From Gigaspora rosea (taxonomy: Eukaryota > Glomeromycota > Glomeromycetes > Diversisporales > Gigasporaceae), in assembly GCA_003550325.1 (NCBI GenBank), contig QKWP01000355.1, forward strand, positions 9,061 through 73,060: a stretch of DNA of 64,000 nt, given 5' to 3'. The translations under genes were made by a program, and so were the position numbers. The notes under the pieces were generated by a model that saw only the letters and a program-made list of their open reading frames with translations, was not told the origin of the DNA and did no database searches. Shown in pieces: positions 45,080-56,933 of the stretch. How positions within the stretch are numbered: position 1 is the stretch's first letter; the number at the start of each line of letters is the position of its first letter.

Positions 45080-47432
45080 ATGAATACCCAACCTGAACAT
45101 AATACATCTATTGTACTTGCATCATACAATGTGCCAACCATGAATAACCAAAATTTCGAGCCAGAGATAGAGAAAGAAAATAACGGTGCCTTCTACCACC
45201 AGGGGGCCAAAGCCGAGAGTATAGCCGAATATAGGTATAAAATTCGTGATAATAGTATAAAGCCAAGACAATTCCTTGATACAGATACCGAAGATGGAAT
45301 AGAAAATATACTCACTAAATGTAATGGTCATTCATTATACAAATTTATTGATGGCGATGACCCACTTCGTCCTTTTATTGATTTTGATTTATCTAAAGAA
45401 AAATTTGATAAAATCGAACCCAAGCTTTCACCTAAAGAAATACAGAAGTTACTTTGTCATGCTTTTTCAAAAACCTGTAAAGAAGTATTATTGCCAGTAG
45501 TAGTAACAAAAAAAAAATATCGCTTCATATTTCTACTTTTGGTTTAAGACTTAAAAATATTGCCAAAGTTGCAGTATTTACTGAGCTCATTTGTAAAAAA
45601 CTACCAGTTAGTTTACAAAGCAAAGATATTATTGATAATATCGCCAATAAAAGATCGTTTTCCTTGCAAATCTTCAGAACGCCAAAAATTCTAGAAGAGA
45701 CGAGAGAGCATGTGCGAATAAAGAAAGCATTATTTCCAAAAGATAGTTCTGTCTTTGATTTTATGCTTTGCCCACCTAATGATGAATCATCAATTATAGA
45801 CAGTCCAATCTTGAATGTTACGAAAGAAATAGTAATAAATAGCAAAGCAAATAATGGACTATTAAATTTGAAATAAGATACATAGAAAAATTACTTGAGG
45901 AGTATAAAATAAAAGGTTTTGAAGTTTTATATTCTTCACCGTCACTCCCAAATATATTCTCCCTAAATCGCATAACAGAATCTCAATGTTCACTTTGTAA
46001 TAGGGAGCACACTAGTGATAATGCATATGTAATCCGAAATAAGAAAACTTATCAGTATTATTGTTATTGGGTGGACCAAGAAATGCAAACAGGCACAAAA
46101 AAACTCTCATTAAAACTTACTTTAAATGTATCGGTCTTGGAACTGGAAAACAGTCTTCCATCCCCAGAAAAAATAGAGCGATCCAGAATCTCAGTTCCAA
46201 ATGATCACTTTGTATAGGGTGATTTAATTCGTATGTGTACTTCTAAGAAAAATTTTACTCAGAATGAAGTATATAATGCAATCTAGGCTACACTTGCTTG
46301 TGTGGTAAAAGATAAACAAACATGGATTCTTAAACACAGAAAACCAAATAGTAAATTATACTTTGGTATGGCACCTACTCTAGATTTTGGTAAAATAACT
46401 GTTAATATAGTAGAACTTGGAGGAGACCAATAAAATTAATTTCTTTGATAGATAATATATATGACAGCAAGGTGATTATTTATAACGTTATTGATTTCTT
46501 AGGGGCATGCCATTTATCACGTGATTTTTACCATGGATACATGGTCAGAGGTAGTAATCACGTCTATATATTATATTAATTAATCAGAATTAGATAAAGT
46601 GATCACACCATATATGGATAGGAGTGGCTACTAAGTAAAAAATATCACGTGATAAATAGCACGCCCCTTACCATATCTACCTAATACTGAACAACCAAAA
46701 AACAAATTCTTTAATCTTTTCTTAGGATTCAAGGCTAAACCAGCATCTCAAATTAATTACGATCTTGTAAACCCGATTATATGGCACATAGAAAATATCT
46801 GGTGTGATGGAAATAAAGTTCTTTATACATATGTTCTCAAATGGTTAGCATTTTTAGTTCAGTATCCAGCAATAATTCCAGGAACAATTCTTGATTTACA
46901 TTCACCACCACGATGTGGGAAAAATATTATTACTGATTTCATTCAAAAAAGTTTATTCGGTCCAGAGCTTGTATATTCAACGTCCGATTTAGGTAAAATT
47001 TTGGAAAAATTCAATAGTAGTATTCAAGAATGTAAACTTATAATTATAAATGAAGCGGGTATGTTAAGTGGGGAATGGTATAAGTCAAATGATCACTTAA
47101 AATTTCTAATTACAGAAGATTACATTTCAATTGAGCGCAAAGGTCTCAAAAATCAAGAATGTGACCATTTTCCTGGATTTATAGTATTAAGTAATCATGA
47201 CGCCCCAATTCGGGTTGAGCAAAGAGATGGTCGTATTGTATATTTAGATGTTTCACCTCGATGTAAAGGTAATTTTAAATATTTTGGTCAGTTAGGAAAA
47301 ATTTTCAAGCATCCCAATACACCTGGATCTTTTATGAGCTATTTACTTGATCAAGACCTTTTGAATTGGAATCCACAAGAAAATATTCCTACTACTAAAA
47401 TGAAAACAGAAACAATGCGTAAGAGGGCGTGA
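45080..47432 (+). pseudogene. Primase-helicase (AEP primase plus D5/SF3-like helicase), degraded
   Basis: The N-terminal part (from ATG 45080) shows an archaeo-eukaryotic-primase-like acidic motif, PFIDFDLSKE, after YKFIDGDDPLR. A frameshift at the A9 run 45511-45519 precedes a second motif, SLHISTFG. Further on comes a C-x2-C...H...C-like segment, CSLCNREHTSDNAY, near 45990. After several stops (46216, 46286, 46431) and a 166-bp MITE, one open frame 46668-47432 holds the helicase: NPIIWHIENIWCDGN, Walker A-like SPPRCGKNIITDF, Walker B-like KLIIINEAG and FIVLSNHD. This primase-helicase order is known from replicative plasmids, phages and large DNA viruses and from mobile elements of eukaryotes. 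The Walker A has Pro/Arg where GxxGxGKS is usual. Probably from a virus-like or plasmid-like element. Confidence 0.7.
46502..46667. mobile_element. PIF/Harbinger-type MITE inside the primase-helicase gene, TTA duplication
   Basis: The left end GGGGCATGCCATTTATCACG and the right end CGTGATAAATAGCACGCCCC are inverted. TTA flanks both ends (46499-46501 and 46668-46670), the 3-bp target duplication of PIF/Harbinger elements. Host sequence on both sides belongs to one reading frame (VIDFL before, PYLPN after), so it inserted into the gene. Confidence 0.8.
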
Positions 47433-47765
47433 TCATCAGACTATAATTGTCTACATAGCAAGGAGAGGAAGACCCGATGAGCTTCCCGTGGTTAGTCCAC
47501 TGAGCTATGTGATAAGAAATAGTTTGAAAGTATCCATCTCGATATTATTATACTTCTACAATAGTCATGCAAAAAATTTTTTCCCATATATATTTTTTTC
47601 TATACACTGCTTTGAGGGCGTGATCATCAGATTATAATTGTCTGTGTAGTGAGGAGAGGAAGATCACACAGGCTTCTTGCAGTTTAGAAATAGTTTGAGT
47701 ATATCCACCTTATTTGTTATTTATTATACTTCTTTCTGGGATAGTTATGCAAAAAATTTCATCTA
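47423..47765. repeat. Tandem duplication of about 155-bp units after the helicase
   Basis: GAGGGCGTGATCATCAG opens two related units (47423 and 47614) that share ATAATTGTCT, AGGAGAGGAAGA, AATAGTTTGA, TATCCA and GTYATGCAAAAAATTT in order. The first begins inside the last helicase codons. The hAT element inserted 18 bp after the second unit. Confidence 0.65.
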
Positions 47766-47783
47766 TAACTTTAGATAATAGGG

Positions 47784-50700
47784 CAGTGTTGTCCACTAGA
47801 ACGTTCCAGTGAAAATTACTGGAACTGGATGATCACTGGACTTAACTGGAACAAATAATCAAAATATTTGCTTCCAGTGGTAGATTGTCACTGGACCCTT
47901 CCGGTGAAGATTTTTAGCACTGGAGGAAGGTTCTAGTGACTTCCAGTGGCTTCCAATGGCTTCCAGTGGCTTTCAACTTTCCGTTACTCATTGTGAATTA
48001 ATCTTCGTTAAAATTCAAAAGCTTTGTTTTTTTAAATAAAATAATTATTTTATTTATATAGTAATACAGTAGTAAACAGAATTTTTTTACATTTTAATAT
48101 TCTTAAGTAAACTACAAGCATTACAAAAATTTTGCCACTATTTTTGCATCATTTAATTAGAATATATAACCTGAATATTGTCACAATACAGAAATTAAAA
48201 AAATCCCCACGCTCTTTTTGATGCCCAAATCTACACATTAAAGTACTTATCTTTAGGGATATTAAAAATTCAGTCCGGTCCGATTTGACTTTAAAGAGTC
48301 AATTTTTTGCTAAAGTCTGGTCCCAAGTTAAACTTGGGACTCGATTCGCATTGCACATGCATCTTGTATATTAATATAGTACTGAAAAGAGAGTACGCAT
48401 GCAAAGTATGCATGAATACACTTTATTTTTTGCTATAAAAAGTTCAAGATGCACGTGCAATGCGAGTCGAATCCCAAGTTTGACTTGGGACCTGGACCAG
48501 GCTTTAATATCCCTTCGAATATGTATGAATTTGATAACGTATGTTCAAGCTAAAATGCTGCATAAAATCTCGTTACGTTTCATCAAAAAAAAAGTAATTA
48601 GTACAAAATGGGTTATGACTAACTAATATGCTCAAATTACAGTAGAAGCATATGCTTGTTTCACGAAACTGGTCCTGTATCTGATTATTACAATGATTAG
48701 CATCTTCGATTGTAATTTGTGCATAAACCATGGGAATGGTTTTTACAATAGAGCCTTTTCAAGCATTCGGGACCTGTTTACCAAATAAAGATATATGTTT
48801 CAAGGAACTGGTTCTAGATCCAATTATTTGCAATAATTGGCATCTTTTTTTTGGTAAACGGATCCAAAAATGTTTGAAAAGCGCTATTGTAGAACAGTAC
48901 CTATTCTCATGGAATCCAATTGTAATTTCAATGTCAATATAAAGCTCTAATAAAGTAGCATAGAGTTCAGAGAAAAAAATGTATAAAAAAAAATGTAAAT
49001 GTATATTTTAATAAAGAAAAAAAGCCTCCTTACGTAATAAAAAACAAGAAGCACTCGTAATTCTTACTTTGTTAGTTCGGTTATAATAAACCTTCAATGA
49101 AAGATGCGGTAGCATTTAATCTGCGTGAATCTATGGCTGAAATAATGTAGTGCTCTTTCCTCACCAGTTGTTAGATTATGTATAGTGATGTGACTTTCAA
49201 TAATGCGCCGTTAAAAAAGTGGAACTGAACTATAATTATAGAAATTCGAATCGTAAATCTTCAATTGATAAGACATTATTACATCGTTGTAATGTAGGCA
49301 ATTTGCTTGAAAAATAAAATAGCATGTGAAAATCTACAGAAGAAGAGATAATATTTAGGGCATTGAAGTGTTTGTATTGTGCAATAAAGTATATAATTCG
49401 GAGGAAGAAGAGAAATTTTCTACTTATCTTTTGTAGTTTGTAATAAATTCTTCATATCAAACGATAATATTATCTATATTCGCTAACAATAAACAAAAAT
49501 ATAAACATAATTACCTAGACACTTTCTAATTAAAATGGCACGGAAACATACTGGCGGCCCTGAAAAACATAGATTCACTAATGATATTATCATAATTGGT
49601 ACGAAGCCTAACAACAAGTACAATACCTATGGTATATGTAAAGCTTGTGAAGAAAGTCTCGGCCGTGATGAAGCTCTAAAGGATCCAATAACCAATAAAA
49701 AAGATATTGTTCGAAACCACTTAAAAAAATGTACCCATTTTCTTGCTAAGCTTGGGTCTCAAGATGCGGTAGACGCATATTGTAATAGGACAGATAATGA
49801 AGCAGAGAAGTCTTCTCAAACTTCAAAAAAGCATTCAAACACTGATATGTCAGGTAATTTTGTAAATATTTGATAGATATTTTGTATAAAAATATATTTA
49901 TATATATTTTTTTTTTTTTTTTTGAATAGATGACGATAATTGCACAAGTGACTTAACTTCTGGTGTTTCCTCGACAATGCCCACATCAAATAAAAAGTTA
50001 AAAAAAAGGGCATCAGCCGTGTCTAACTTCGTTGTCAAAGATATTGCTGCGAGAGATAGACCAAAATTTGAACGATTATTGCTTCGGATGACAGTATCGA
50101 ATGGATGGGCATTTCGTTGGATAACAAATCCAGAAACTCGAGAGTTTTTTAATTTCTTAAATCCGTCACTTAGGCTTCCTAGTCGGTATGTATTATCTAA
50201 TCGTATCCTTAATGCAGAAAGAAAAAATTTTATAAATTCACGAGAACAAAAATTAAAGGAAGATAATATTGGGGTTACCTTGGCATTTGATGGGTGGAAA
50301 AATGTTTTAAATCAACATATTTTCGGTTCACTTTTTATTTTATCAACTGGAGAAGTTCAAATTTGGGAGGCAATTGATATTAGTTCTGAGAGAGAAAGAA
50401 TGGTTAATGTTATTCCTAAAATAGAAAGCATGATTGGAGATGCGTCGAGTATGGGAGTAAAATTGTCAGCAATTGTTTCTGATAGTGCACCAGCCTATTC
50501 TGCTGCCAGGTAAAATTATATTATTGATATATTTTGCTTTAAAATTTTGCTCAAAGTATTTTTAATAGACGTCGATTAAGGTTACAATATCCAAAAATTG
50601 TGTTTTTGCCGTGTTTCGCTCATCAATGTAACTTAACCATGGGCGAAATATTCAAGGAATCTACTGAATTCAAATCTGCAATGAAAAAATCAATAAAAAT

Positions 50701-53179
50701 AGTTAGCTATTTTAACAATGCGCTTAATTCATATTTTATTGGAAAGCTTCGAGACGTTCAAAAACAAAAATATTCGAAATATATTACTTTAATTTGTCCA
50801 GGTGACACCCGTTGGAATTCGTATTGTTACTGTTTTAAAAGCCTAATAAAATCTCGACAGGCTTTAAGAGTTAGTATTTAAAAAAAAATTTATATACCGT
50901 TTCACATAAAAAATATTTTCACCCGAATTAAAATCGCCTATATCCTTCTAATAACTAGAATTAATAGTAATATTTTGGGTGACTTTAATTCGGATAAAAA
51001 TAAATTTTTTTTAAAAAATAATTCATTTGCTAACTGCTAACTTTATTTAAAATAATTAATTTAAATAACACTTAACTTAAACAAATTTTTAAGAATTTGG
51101 CTACTACGTTTGAATCTCCTTTGGAAATTTCAGGCTATAACTCTAATGAAGAAGAATCGAATCAGTCTTTAAACAGATTAGATAAACTTTACCTTCCTCA
51201 AAATATAACAGAAATTCTACTTAATGATAACTTCTGGCATTCGATAACACGATTACATTCTTTACTTCTTCCGTATTGTGGAGCTCTTAACAAATTACAA
51301 TCAGATACTGCTCGTCTTTATGAAGTACTACAAGCTTTTGGTGGAATTTTGAGAATGTGGGAGGAATATCAAGATTATGATTTAGCTCAACGTATGATTT
51401 TGCGGTTAGAACAAAGATGGAAGCAGTGGGAGCAACCATTACTGTTATTATCTTTTCTTTTAAATCCAAATATTCATACTACATGGTTCAATAATAATGA
51501 AAATCTTAACTTTACATACCTGGCCCAATTTGTTACTTATTATTACAAAGCATGGTTTGGACGCCGACCAATTTGTATTTTACTTGAGCTAGAAGAGTAC
51601 AGAAAACGTAAGTATCCCTTTGACTCTGCGACATATGAACAATTTAAGGAAAGTGTATTGGTATTCTGGGAATTTGCTGCTTCCTCAACTAGAGAATTAG
51701 GTCCATTGGCTGTACGTTTATTTGGAATTTGTGTTAATGCAGCATCTGTGGAGAGACTATGGAGCTCAATGGGATTTCTTCATACTAACCGTCGCAACCG
51801 TCTGCCAGTAAGTTTTTTCTGGTTCATTTGATAATTTTTTTTTTTTTTTTTAAAAAAAAAAATATATATATACTGTATATATATATAGAATGAAAAAGTA
51901 TTAGCCATGAGCCAAATTCGTGCCTCAATTAACTTCTCTCACCGAAAAAAGCAAAGTCATACATGTGATACTAAGTTCAACCAGTCAAGTGCAACACCTA
52001 TTAATGAAAATACCGATGAATCCAGTGAATTAAATACAGATTTAGATAATACAGATGTTGATGAAGAACAGGATATTGAACCATCAAACTTAACTAGTAC
52101 TGATGATTGGGAAAATCAATTACGTGACTGGGAGCAAATGCTAATTGATGAGGAGACTGCCAGATTAGAAGAAGAAGAGGAAGAGCGAGATAATCATTAT
52201 GACTATATGGATGATGACTTGTTAAGTGATTACAGACATCCGGCGATAGATGATAGAGCGAAATGGGAATTAAGTAGTATATTTAATACGCTATTTCAAA
52301 AACCGAGCTATATGAACAATGAAAGTTAAATTAGTTAAATAAGTTTTATATCTTTGAAATTTTTTTCTTTTTTTTACAATACCATTACCTCCATATCATA
52401 TAATGACAGAGACACTTCTGTCAATCGAAATTGTTTGGCTGCAACATTTAAATATTTCTTTTTGGTAGATTTTTCTTATAGACGAATGTAATACTTGGAC
52501 TCCAAGTTAACATATGTCAATATTTTTATATTAAATAGAATCTTAAAATTAGCCTTTACCTACTTGAACAATAAATATATAAATATTATTAAAACTAAAC
52601 ATTAAATTATTAAAAAAAAAAACTTGAAACGCTTGTTTGTGTTCTGGTAGTAATATAGCAAAACCTTCATAAGTTCACCCTCTAAGTGCACACCCTCTCT
52701 AAATGCACGTTCAAATTCTGGCCCGAATATATACATGCACCTATAAATGCACTTCTCTTATTGTTCTCTAAGTGCACGTTGCTAAGGCTTGATCCCAAGG
52801 GCGAAGATTTTACTGTAGATTTTGAAATTTTACTGAGGGTTTTTATGGTAGATAGCTACGTTTTTATCAAATAAACAGTGTTAGAAAAAAATGCTAAGCG
52901 TCTAAAATGAAAAGTTCTAAGAATAATAATTATAAATTTGTTAACTTATTGTTTGAAAATGATTGCAATCGTGGTGAAAAGTGCATTGTTAGTGATTGAC
53001 TATGTACGTACGTACATACGTCGTACAAATAGTATTTGCCGTATAAGCCGTTTTTATTGGTCAATATTATTTAGGTTCCAGTGGAAAAATTCTTCCAGTG
53101 AAAAACCTCACTGGAACCACCGAAAGACTGGAAAAAATTAGTCTTCCAGTGGGACTCCAGAGTTCCAGTGGCAACACTG
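47784..53179 (+). mobile_element. Autonomous-looking hAT transposon, 5.4 kb
   Basis: The left end CAGTGTTGTCCACTAGAAC and the right end complementary to CAGTGTTGCCACTGGAAC are inverted repeats. The 8-mers outside (TAATAGGG at 47776-47783, TGATAGGG at 53180-53187) match at 7 of 8. Subterminal TTCCAGTGGC/CACTGGAA repeats occur at both ends (47800-47970 and 53070-53175). The transposase gene spans 49535-52329. The left interior (48000-49530) holds foldbacks at about 48257-48520 (CAAGTTTGACTTGGGAC arms) and 48735-48915 (TTACAATAGAGCCTTTTCAA arms) and no other gene; the right interior (52330-53060) shows none. Confidence 0.85.
49535..52329 (+). CDS. hAT-family transposase (BED finger, DUF659-like core, dimerisation domain)
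   Basis: Five exons with GT-AG introns (49535-49853, 49930-50509, 50569-50869, 51094-51807, 51889-52329) give an uninterrupted 784-residue frame. Residues about 25-75 hold a BED-type zinc finger (CKACEESL...HLKKCTHF). The RNase-H-like core shows the first Asp in LAFDGWKN, the second in AIVSDSAPAY, the CFAHQCNL signature, GDTRWNSY, and the last Glu in SVERLWSS. This Glu lies in the hAT dimerisation domain LGPLAVRLFGICVNAASVER...NRRNRLP-NEKVLAMSQIRA. The C-terminus is acidic. It would bind the CAGTGTTG ends, excise the element by hairpin chemistry and make 8-bp duplications, as several MITEs here show. No stop or frameshift was seen, so it may be active. Confidence 0.88.
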
Positions 53180-53341
53180 TGATAGGGCCTCTGACCTTAT
53201 ATATCTAATCGATATTCATTTATTATAATACCTTTCACAAAAATTGAATCTGAAATTAAGAAAGTATTATGCTAATAAAATCTAATAGGTCTATAAACTA
53301 TATAATCATTAAAAAAATTATAAGTCTGATAATCGCTAAAT

Positions 53342-55555
53342 ATGTCTAGTTTAGATATTCCTATTATTATTGACAAAAAAGATAGAAGATTGCTCAAACC
53401 CTTTAATAACCGTCCTGGGTATGTTAAGAAGTATATTATGTCACACTGCCTCAATTATACTGGTTATGGTGGTGAGCAATATGATGAACTCTTTGCAACT
53501 GTCTATCATAAAGCAAGGAGTAGAGCTTTGACCCGGGTCGGGTGACCCGTATGGGTCACCCGACCCAGCGGGTCACGGGTCGAAAATTGCTCTGACCCAG
53601 GTCAAACGGGTCAGAATTCAAAATAGGCAAAAACACTATATTGCGCAATTTAACTAAAATAATTTACTAATAAATAGTAAAGTTTTTATTCAGTCAAAAA
53701 ATAGTGATCCGGGTCAAACCACAACCCAAAATTTCTTGACTCGGGTCACAACCCGGGTCAGATAGGTTATTCATTGTGTTAGATTTTTTAATAGAAGGTA
53801 AGAATATTATTAATATATTTAATCTGTCATATTTACTGACCTGTACTAGTCAACCCAACCCGGGTAAGACCTCTAGGTCGTTACTGTTAGATAAGCAAGC
53901 ACGTATTTATATTACAGTATTAATAATTTAAATTGGAATTATTGAGTGTTGCTAATTTGCCCTCCGGTTAACATAATCATAACTCAAAAACGGCTGTATT
54001 TGGTGCACTAGGTAAGAATGTTCGGCACTATAAAAAAAAAAACTTATTTTAGTCTTAACCCTACCCTAATCCTCTATTTTTAATACAGTATTAATTCTTT
54101 AATTTAAAATATCAGTACATAAAAATTTACAATATAATTAAGGATAGTTAAAATTTATAATTAACCCGGTGTTAGGCTTAGTTAAATTATTCATAGTATT
54201 TAATTTACAAAATCTTAATAATCTATATACGTCTAATTCTACGTCTAATTCTACGTCTAATTCTACGTCTAATCCTACGTCTATTCAAATTCTAATATCT
54301 TATATATGTACTATCTTACACAACTATCTTTCTAATAAGAAACCTCTGAGCTTTATTACATCTTATCTATAAACTTCTTATCATATTATAAAAGCACCTA
54401 CAATAATATTATTATTAATAAATCGCATGGTTAATTAACACTATTCATATACTTTCAATTATTAAAGGATATCTATGCAAAATGTAAAATAAAAAACTAT
54501 ACGAACTAATTTCTTCTCATACATTAACGTTATTAAAACTTTTTTTACGTTTTTTTTGCTCAACACAAAAAATTTTGTAAACGTAGTGATTATAATTTAC
54601 TTGTAACTTCGGTAAGTAAATATAACATGAAGGTCGAGTTTAGAATGATTTAACTGATATTATTATAGTACGATACGAAAACCAAGTTATTTATTACACT
54701 CACAGATGAGATAATCTACCCGAGCTTCCAAAAAAAGTACTGTAAAACGTATTGTAACGATCTACAAACTCAGGGCACTCGGGACGTTCCTACCACGAAT
54801 CTGACCCGTTGACCCGGGTCATGACCCGGATAAATATCTGACCCGCCCGGGTCACTACTTTCTGACCCAGGTCAAAGCTCTAGCAAGGAGAAAATCTTAT
54901 TCAATGGGCAGTGCGAGTTAGAATTGATCTTCAAGATTTGATACTCCAACAAAAATTTAGTGTATATCACCGATTCTGTTTATTCGCTTCTTATCCTGGA
55001 GGTAAGTTAGAAGATTTTAATTACTATCACCCAAAGCCATTCAAGAATGGGACCGCAATCTGCTTCGGGTGTTGGAAGGTAATTCGTGTTAATGTTAATG
55101 TGAAGCCGAAGAAGAAGCACCATTTCTCAAGAGGTAGATATGTAGAAATTCTTGAGCCTAAAGACCTGATGCTAGAACATTGGGATTGTGACTGTTTTAA
55201 ACCTAAAACTGATTTTGGGTATGCAAGAATTATACAAAAATTTTGGAGGAGTTTCAAAGAAAAGAAGCCATCCAATGCACGACTTGCTTGGAACAGCTTA
55301 GCAAATGATAATACTTCAGATGATGAGAAATTTCTAGGTTTAACCCCACACAAAGTGAAAAATTCTCAGACTCGAGAACAATTTAATCAGTGGCGTACTA
55401 AATGGATTGAATTATATAAAAACAATCCTATGATGTGCAGTTCCATTATTAATAGACAATATAAAGAATATTATATTCCGGATAATTGGATAGAATGTAA
55501 AAAAAGTCAATTGCTAGTTAGATTCCAAAAGCGACTTTTGAAACTTGAAGCATGA
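53342..55555 (+). pseudogene. Unrecognised gene interrupted by an hAT-type element
   Basis: The 5' part (53342-53520) reads MSSLDIPIIIDKKDRRLLKP to DELFATVYHKAR. The 3' part (from about 54890 to TGA 55555; continuous frame from ATG 54911) reads VRIDLQDLILQQKFSVYHRF, SYPGGKLEDFNYYHPKPFK, CFGCWKVIRV...HWDCDCFKP and ARIIQKFWRSFKEKK (an IQ-like helix). The two Cys pairs could bind a metal. The element between (53521-54882) left a perfect target duplication, but the frames do not rejoin even without it, so a second small lesion exists. It lies downstream of the primase-helicase and on the same strand, so it may come from the same element. I do not recognise a family. Confidence 0.45.
53521..54882. 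mobile_element. Non-autonomous hAT-type element, perfect 8-bp duplication GCAAGGAG
   Basis: The left end TAGAGCTTTGACCCGGGTC and the right end GACCCAGGTCAAAGCTCTA are inverted. GCAAGGAG is present on both sides (53513-53520 and 54883-54890). The ends are rich in GACCCGGGTCA variants over 100-250 bp. The interior is AT-rich with a CTAATTCTACGTCTAATTCTA tandem repeat near 54233-54285. No transposase is present. It splits a gene. Confidence 0.85.
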
Positions 55556-55618
55556 TAAATATTTATTTGATTTATTTATTATTTGAAGTTTCGATATATC
55601 CGATTATTTATACTAATT

Positions 55619-55894
55619 GTCACGGCTGATGCTGAAGTTGGCTGATGCTGAAGTTGGCTGATGCTGAAGTTGGCTGATGCTGAAGTTGGCTGATGCTGAA
55701 GCTCAGGGGTCTCAATTGAAAACTATAAGCCCTGCTAAAAATCCACATATACTCTATAAATATAAAATCTATACCCAAACCCTACCCTAACCCTATAAGA
55801 CAAAAACGAAAAAAACATCCAAAAAAAATTTTTAAATTTTATATCAAAATAAGTCAAAGCTTCAGCATCAGCCAACTTCAGCATCAGCTGTGAC
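55619..55894. mobile_element. 276-bp MITE, GTCACGGCTGATGCTGAAG ends, 7-bp flank ACTAATT
   Basis: The left end carries GGCTGATGCTGAAGTT repeated five times in tandem; the right end has two inverted copies, ending GCATCAGCTGTGAC. ACTAATT flanks both ends (55612-55618 and 55895-55901). The centre (AACTATAAGCCCTGCTAAAA) is shared with 16236-16430. The tandem amplification of the left terminal unit is unusual. Confidence 0.85.
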
Positions 55895-55901
55895 ACTAAT
55901 T

Positions 55902-56625
55902 AACTATTTATTGATAAAATATATAGATATCTGGCTTACATATTTTTGTATATGAGTGTATTTTGCAGGACACAAAAATCCCTATTACAGATAATGTATC
56001 GAGTTCGTTATTTTTTTTACATTCACCTCAATTTCATATCGGCAGGATCGATCAGCTCTTAAAATAGAGTGGCGAGTAGAATGTATACTATATTAATGCG
56101 ACAATAAATAACGAAAAAATAATTATTTGATTCTCAAACCTTGGTTTATTCATCTAATTTCAGGACTTGGTTCCAACCCTTACGAAGATATAGAGGGTCT
56201 TCTTTTGCTCTAGTTAATCAATAACAATAAATTTTTATCAAGTATATCAACCAATTTTTTGTGTATCGTCGATGTTAACTAACTATAAGATATTGGGCGT
56301 ACGATGAAAAATAACAGGGAATTTTTTTTATCGGAATTAACTCCGATAAAAAAAATTCCGTTATTTTCGTATGTCCAATATCGATGTTATTGTTCATATT
56401 ATATTAGCATGTGAAATTTTTTGTCGTGACATTTTGCATAAATGATGTCATTTTATGACAAGGCAAAAAATTTTTACATGATCATATCACATGAACAATA
56501 ACTCATCATATGCGCAATTATTGATTCATTTTTCATGTGATTACGTGTAAACTTATTTCATTATCAGAAGATCTTGGTTTTTTTTGGAAATTTTCTGATT
56601 ACAAACCAGCTTAATGAATTACAGG
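55902..56625. repeat. Two adjacent hairpins at about 56290-56385 and 56383-56510
   Basis: First: ATATTGGGCGTACGATGAAAA...TTTTCGTATGTCCAATAT, with an inner ATTTTTTTTATCGG/CCGATAAAAAAAAT pair. Second: GTTATTGTTCATATTATATT...GATCATATCACATGAACAATAAC. Both are MITE-like, without clear target duplications. 55902-56290 shows no gene. Confidence 0.5.
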
Positions 56626-56933
56626 TGCGCTTGAAAATTCATTCTTACAACTTAATTGGTCAAACGAAGCAAAAATTCATACATATACGAGAAGACCTTT
56701 TCAACCACGTTTTATTGAGGGAGTAGTACTTGCCTATTTAAACGGTGATACCTCAACTCAACGTTGCACAAGTGACTTTCCCGATCGAGCTATTATTCAA
56801 CAGTTAATTCCTAACAGCAATAAAGTTTTTCGTGTGGTCGTAGGTATAAGAGGGGATCCTTGGACTGTAATAAGTTTCTATAGTTCGTTGGCGCATCGGT
56901 ACTGGGATAAGGATGTCTATGAATCCGATTAAG
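56626..56933 (+). CDS. DUF4258-like small protein (terminal exon)
   Basis: After a likely acceptor (AATTACAG at 56618-56625) a frame of about 102 codons runs to TAA at 56931-56933. It contains RRPFQPRFIEGVVLAYLNGD, DFPDRAIIQQLIP and VFRVVVGIRGDPWTVISFY, ending HRYWDKDVYESD. The order, R...I..V...L.nG, then fRVVVG...WTVISFY, fits the DUF4258 fold, a RelE-like small domain that in bacteria often sits beside DUF2283 genes as a presumed toxin-antitoxin pair (family knowledge). The N-terminal exon was not found. The next gene, 195 bp away, is DUF2283-like, which supports the call. The role in a fungus is unknown. Confidence 0.4.
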
